Assembly: GCA_947561715.1 (NCBI GenBank)
Contig: OX387197.1
Location: forward strand, 3,911,001-3,975,000
Origin: Ascidia mentula
Taxonomy: Eukaryota; Chordata; Ascidiacea; Phlebobranchia; Ascidiidae
Reading direction: 5' to 3'
Length of the DNA stretch: 64,000 nucleotides
Below the pieces are notes generated by a model that was not told the DNA's origin, did not search any database, and was given only the letters and a program-made list of their open reading frames with translations. Of the stretch, positions 58,103 through 64,000 are shown piece by piece. How positions within the stretch are numbered: the stretch's first letter is position 1; each line of letters opens with the position of its first letter. Position numbers and translations under genes: made by a program.

Positions 58103-61100
58103 TAATGATTAACCAACGAACGGCAAGACCTAAAACGCCGCCGATCACACCGTTGTTCGATCGGTATGTTTGTGGAGGGGCGGAGGTTGGATTGCAACAC
58201 GACAATAAATCACAGCGTACCTGGACAACAAATTCTCTGTAACCATAGCGTCTGTTTAAAAAACATCCGCAAACAGAGGCGGCTCTTCGCTTGCCGAACT
58301 GTCACGCTATGTACTTTAGTTTCAGAAATTTGGAACAATATCTGAGTAACAATTAGAACAATAAATTTGAAAAAAAAGCATAAAATAACCCTTAAGCACA
58401 CTAGCAATTTAGATGAAGGTCGTCACTATCTTTTAAGCGACTTTATGTGCATTTTAATGGTTATTCCACCTAGAGGGAGCAATGCAGTGAATCCAAGAAC
58501 TGTACAGTAACCCCATAGCATCAAGTTAGCATTGTTCCTTAGCTATTACTGCTAATAGCTATTACACAGTTGGATGATCCTTAACATTAACGCATAATCA
58601 ACATATAGCCCCAATTGGATGAACAAAAGGCATTGATTCTGGGCTAAACGTTCAAAATGCGAAAGCTTTTAGTTTCAAATGTTCATTGATCATACGTATC
58701 ATCATGTGGAAAAAGTCGATTACAGTAAAACTTGCAGTGATTTTATATACAAGTACTTGCAATTTACTATCGCTTTTTCAATTTTACACAACATATTGCG
58801 CAACATTTTTATAAAATATTGGTGTAAACTTGCGACACACTTGAGCGAGAAACCTTGGTCTATTGGACATGTTTCCGGAGTAAATATGAACAACTTTGCG
58901 AAACATTTGTTATCACACCATTGTTCGATCGGTATGTTTGTGGATGGGCGGAGGTTGGATTGCAACACGACAATAAATCGCAGCGTACCTGGACAACAAA
59001 TTCTCTGTACCCATAGCGTCTGTTTAAAAAACATCCGAAACAAGAAATTAACATCATTACCCTCCCAAATTACGTAGTCTGACCATATTGCACAGTCAGA
59101 ACTTAAAATTATTTTGAAAAAAGTCATTTCTTCCTACTAGTTGCTGCAACCAACCTCTCATTTGCGATAACGAGTTGGTCGGTATCAAAGCAATTAATTT
59201 TTTGCGCCATGTTGTCCGACAAAACTTGGAATGACCGATACACTGGGGAACAACACGTTAAAAACATATCCTGGCAACGCTTCACTGAAGGCAGGTTGTC
59301 ACTTTTGTTCTGGCGCGCTTTGATTTATTGCATATAGTGTTGCAATTTAACCTACGCCCTCCACAAAGTGCCCGATCAAATAACGTTCTTGATCGGTGGC
59401 ATTTCAAAACCTCGGTATTTGTTGGTTAATCATCACTTCTGGAATATTGGAAAACAACATGTTTCAACAAATGGTGCAACGCTACACCATTAGTTACACG
59501 GTTTTTTTGGACTGTCCTATTTCGTTTACGCCAAACTTCCCAAGTCATTTCAAGTTTTAAATGAATTTACATAGTATCGTAATATCAGCAGTTTAATGCG
59601 ATGTATGTTGGTTAGGTGAAGATTCTAGGATAAATGTTCGTTAAACCGCACTTTTGTTTTCAAACGTTTTTCGTTCTTGACCCAAAAAAAGACACTGTAA
59701 TAATTGCAGTGGTATAAGAAGCAGGCGCTGGAAAATTATTACCATGTTTTCTAAGTTTACACAAAATTACGAAACTTTTATCAAAACCATTGGTGAGCCC
59801 TTGCGGTACTACTGACAAAGTTTAAGAAAATTTGGTCTATTGTGCATAGTTACTGATTAAATATAAAGTTACAAAACGTTTGTCAAACTATCGCAAAAAG
59901 GGCCACAAAACACACGTGAGAATAAACGTAACAAACCACCAGTCATAAGCTTTTTTACATATTGCCCGTATCCATGTCCTGTGTTTATCTTAAATTTAAT
60001 TCTAAACGTTTACATATCAGTAAATTACTTAAACTCCTTATTAAAATATACTAGCGCAAATATTACGTTGTTCTTACTGCCAGACACAATATTGGCACCC
60101 CATCCCTCAATGAGAGGTTAATGATGTTGACTTCCAGTAACGCATGCTTTTCTAGCATTGCAGGTTTACAGAATAAATTGTTCTGGCGCGCTGTGATTTA
60201 TTGCATATTTGTAATTCAACCTACGCCCTCCATAAAGTGCTTGATCAAATAACGTTCTTGATCGGTGGCATTTTAAAACCTCGGTGTTTGTTGGTTAATC
60301 ATTAATTTTGAAGTATTGGAAAACAACATGCTGCAACAAATAGTGCAACACTTCGCTTGTTTTGAAAACTTGAAAGTACCATTAGTTTCACGGCTTTTTT
60401 GGATTGTCGTAGTTCGTTTACGCCAAACTTCACAAGTCATTTCAAGTTTCAAATGAATTCATTTTTTATCTTAATATCAACAATTTAACGCGATGTGTGT
60501 TGGTTAGGTGAAGATCCTAGGACAAATGTTCGTTAAACCACACTTTTGGTTCTAAACGTTTTTCGTTCTTGACCTAAAAAAGCCGCTGTAATAATTGCAG
60601 TGGTATAAGAAGCAGGTGCTTGAAAATTATTACCGTGTTTTCTAATTTTACACTACATCACAAAACTTTTATCAAAACCATTGGTGAACACTCGCGGTAC
60701 TACTGATACAGTATAATTCTAAACGTTTAAATATCAGTAAATCACTTAAACTCTTTATTAAAATATGCTGACACAAATATTACGTTGCTATTGCTGCCAT
60801 ACGTGACAATTTTGCAACGTACTGATATATCCTAGTTCAATAGTAAACGAACCTTCGGTAAACAAAAGTCCACGTTTAACTCTGCCAAATTTTTTGCAAA
60901 TATAGCACAACAATCGTCACTTAAACCAAATGCAGATCACCAATATTGGTGTGTCACTACACTGTTCCTTATCTATTTATTAACGAACTTAAAGTGTTTG
61001 GTCCGCGCAAGAATTTAAAGCTAGATACAAAATATGAGAAACAAAACCACTGCGCACAACACCTTACCGGAAGGAAAAGTTGGACCAAATGTAGGCACGT

Positions 61101-61816
61101 AAGCAAAAAAAAACTATAACTGTAGTTTGGAAATGAACAAAATGTACAGCTCTCAAACGCCCTCCAGTTAGTTGCTACTTATATGTTTTTATTACTAGAG
61201 GGCGGTATAGTACGCTTTCGTAAGTCCTACTACTGAGTGCAACGGACAAATCACTGGTTGACGGACGTTGCAAATCTCTAAAAACTTATGGACCTCTTTA
61301 ACAGGCGCTATGTACATCACGCGCAATCGAATCCTTTGTCGGAACGTTTCGTACAAAAATAATTCAAATCGCATCACCTTTAGTCAATATTCTGCGGAAT
61401 CCTGTTTAAATCCCAGTTTTCGATGGTGACTTTTATTTTCAGAATGATTGTCAAAGTACTTGTTTTACCACAAATATCGTTTAACATTTCTTCTGTGCGC
61501 TCATTATGCTGGTATGCCTGGCGCCTAACAAGATTCCACACGCCAAATTGAGTCAATGTAGCATTTACTGCCAATATGCGTATTTGGCGTCCATTTTCAG
61601 ATTCGATTAAATATGCAAATATTCGTCATATTCGTATTCAGTCTCGCTATTAAATTTGCTGTTAGAGGTTTATGTAGAAATAACGCTGCCGTATTGCAGC
61701 GAAGCGAATAAATTGCATTTTCGTCGTATTTCTGTTTTTGTATTGACCGGAGTTGTCATTCCATGAAAATTATTACAACGTTTCACCAGTGTGTTAAATA
61801 TACGCAGCACATACAG

Positions 61817-62460
61817 GACCTCCTTTATTTATCCCAGTGGCTCATAAGTATTAAAAGTAGACAGGAAAGAATGGGTTTTGCTTTACAATCCATTCCATCT
61901 CTAAATAATCTCACACCAGCTCTCAAGAGTCCTGAAGGTGGAGAAACAAAAAACTTGCAGAGAAGCGACTGCTTGTTGTATTGGAAGAATAGCTCGCTAA
62001 AACATACACAACATCCTATGTGCATATAAATCAACACCAAACAATCGCATGCAGTGGAATGCAAAAAATTTTAGTAAGTATGATTTGGCTTTAAAATATA
62101 TAATGAACAAAGAAAACGAACGATAAACCTTTCCAGGTTCAGCTTTATTTGACGTAAATTTTCATGGCACGAAACCTATTTCGCAATGTATTTTTTTTTT
62201 TGCAAAATCATTGATTTGATTTCAATCATTTTATAAATTTGAATATCCTTTTGCAAATCAGTTTCAAAATATTTTAAAATCTTGAGTCAAAACGCTTGTA
62301 TTTGTTGAATACATTTTATTCCTTAATCAGCATCTTCAATTCTTATTTAAATAAACACAAGCATTTTTACACAAGATAAAAATTATTGAAGCTTCCACTT
62401 TTGTCACGTAAAAGTAGCGTTGCTGAAATAGGTGGATTTCGTGAAAAAATGTCTTAATAT
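61817..62460. other. Unique segment replacing the middle of the third 3.17-kb unit
   Basis: After acgcagcacatacag the repeat unit is replaced by about 645 bp of sequence not seen elsewhere in the window. The unit then resumes with a short local duplication (cttaatatcaacaatttaac twice, about 62453-62500). The 88-codon plus-strand frame crossing its left border (61763-62029) has no recognised motif. The segment is AT-rich with no terminal repeats seen. Confidence 0.5.
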
Positions 62461-64000
62461 CAACAATTTAACATTTTTTATCTTAATATCAACAATTTAA
62501 CGCGATGTGTGTTGGTTAGGTGAAGATCCTAGGACAAATGTTCGTTAAACCACACTTTTGGTTCTAAACGTTTTTCGTTCTTGACCTAAAAAAGCCGCTG
62601 TAATAATTGCAGTGGTATAAGAAGCAGGTGCTTGAAAATTATTACCGTTTTTTTCTAACTTTACACAACATTACGAAACTTTTATCAAAACCATTAGTGA
62701 ACACTCGCGGCACTACTGACACAGTTAAAGAAACCTTGGTCTATTGTGCATAGTTACTGATTGAATATGAACATTACAAAACCTTTGTTAAATTATCGCA
62801 AAAAGGACAACAAAAACGTGAGAATAAACGTAACAAACGACCAGACAAAAGCTTTTTGTACATATTGCCCGTATCCATGTCCTGTGTTTATCTTAATTTT
62901 AATTCTAAACGTTTAAATATCAGTAAATCACTTAAACTCTTTATTAAAATATGCTGACACAAATATTACGTTGCTGTTGCTGCCATACGTGATAATTTTG
63001 CAACGTACCGATATATCCTAGTTCAATAGTAAACGAACCTTCGGTAAACAAAAGTCCACGTTTAACTTTGCCAAATTTTTTGCAAATATAGCACAACAAT
63101 CGATACATCACTCAAACCAAATGCAGATCACCAATATTGGTGTGTCACTACACTGTTCCTTATCTATTTATTAACGAACTTAAAGTGTTTGGTCCGCGCA
63201 AGAATTTAAAGCTAGATACAAAATATGAAAGACAAAACCACTGCGCACAACACCTTACCGTAAGGAAAAGTTGGACCAACTGTGGGCACGTAAGTAAAAA
63301 AAAACTATAACCGTAGTTTGGAAATGAACAAAGTGTACAGCTCTCAAACGCCCTCTAGTTAGTTGCTACTTATATATTTTGATTACTAGAGGGCGGTATT
63401 GTGTGCTTTCGTAAATCTCATTTTCAGAGTGCAAAAAAACTATGAATCAATATTAAATATATTCACCTATATTTAACCATTTTGTTGAAATCTTAGAATA
63501 ATGTGCAATCAATCTTTTGAAACGGACAAATCACTGGTTGACGGTCGTTGCAAATCTCTAACTTATGGGCCTTTTTAACAGGAGCTTTGTACATCACGCA
63601 CAATCGAATCACTTGTCGGAACGTTCACGCAAACCTTGACCAGATTCAACGGGTGAAAATGGCCGCATTTTAATTACTGCCGTAGTTGGGTTGTTAAGTC
63701 GCAAAAAAAGATTCAAATCCTTTAGTCGATATTCTGCAGAATCCGGATTAAATCCTAGTCTTTGATGGCGACTTTTTTTGGATGATTGTCAAAGTACTTG
63801 TTTTGCAACAAATATCGTTTAACATTTCTTCTGTGCGCTAATTATGACGGTTTCCACACGCCAAATTGAGTCAATGTAGCATTTACTGCCAGTATGCGTG
63901 TTCGTTTATTAAATGTGCACATATTCGTCATATTCGTATTCGGTCGGGGACCTCGTTATTAAATTTGCTGTTAGAGGACTGTGTAGAACTAACGCTGCCG

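Larger units (their letters stand above)
54181..64000. repeat. 3.17-kb tandem repeat array, irregular, running off the window
   Basis: The opening acggacaaatcactggttgac recurs at about 54184, 57355, 61245 and 63524. The first unit is 3171 bp. The second is about 3890 bp because the segment starting gttctggcgcgct is partly repeated inside it (59316 and 60180). The third is about 2280 bp, with most of its middle replaced by 61817-62460. Single or partial copies lie at 11.69-13.27 kb, 26.29-26.7 kb and 52.75-54.18 kb. Frames in the units have no recognisable product, and those at 55532-55942 and 58679-59077 recur only as repeat shadows. Confidence 0.88.

Overview
The window looks like animal genomic DNA: AT-rich, dominated by repeats, with short exons joined by GT-AG introns. 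The genes that can be read are barrier-to-autointegration factor (BAF/BANF)-like genes, a PARP14-type mono-ADP-ribosyltransferase and a leucine-rich-repeat GPCR (LGR/relaxin-receptor type) fragment. BAF is a metazoan protein, so an animal is likely. The mix of Penelope-like, CR1/L2-like and solo-LTR elements fits a marine invertebrate. A tunicate is plausible, but the species cannot be fixed from this sequence. No bacterial genes, CRISPR array or rRNA gene is visible.

The main result is a dispersed family of five BAF-like genes, all on the minus strand: A (10914-11240), D (17107-19334), C (24977-25902), E (30983-31967) and B (48570-49533). Each was rebuilt by hand from splice signals. In every gene a helix-hairpin-helix (HhH) exon with a P-G-[IVM]-x core is followed, across a phase-0 intron at the same place, by an exon matching the C-terminal half of BAF. 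Gene A splices to 89 residues, the length of human BAF. Broken copies of the family lie at 23435-24300, inside gene B's second intron, and possibly near 9.3 kb and 48.45 kb.

Layout: 1-2966 is a ~570-bp tandem repeat carrying a solo LTR and a 686-bp inverted-repeat transposon. 2967-4842 is a dispersed repeat duplicated at 13.9-15.7 kb. 4865-5080 is the GPCR fragment and 6406-7245 the 3' exons of the PARP gene. 7513-8640 holds pieces of a Penelope-like element. 10.2-33.5 kb holds genes A, D, C and E among MITEs, hairpins and dispersed repeats. 33511-48011 is one 14.5-kb structure: a TTAA-flanked transposon with terminal inverted repeats whose inside has grown into 5+ copies of a 2.735-kb tandem unit. 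Gene B follows, then a broken LINE (50.1-52.75 kb), then a ~3.17-kb repeat array that runs to the window end.

Working picture (inference): an expanding, fast-diverging set of small BAF-like chromatin or DNA-binding proteins lies in a region repeatedly invaded and duplicated by transposons. Whether these proteins act on chromatin, centromeres or invading DNA cannot be told from sequence alone.
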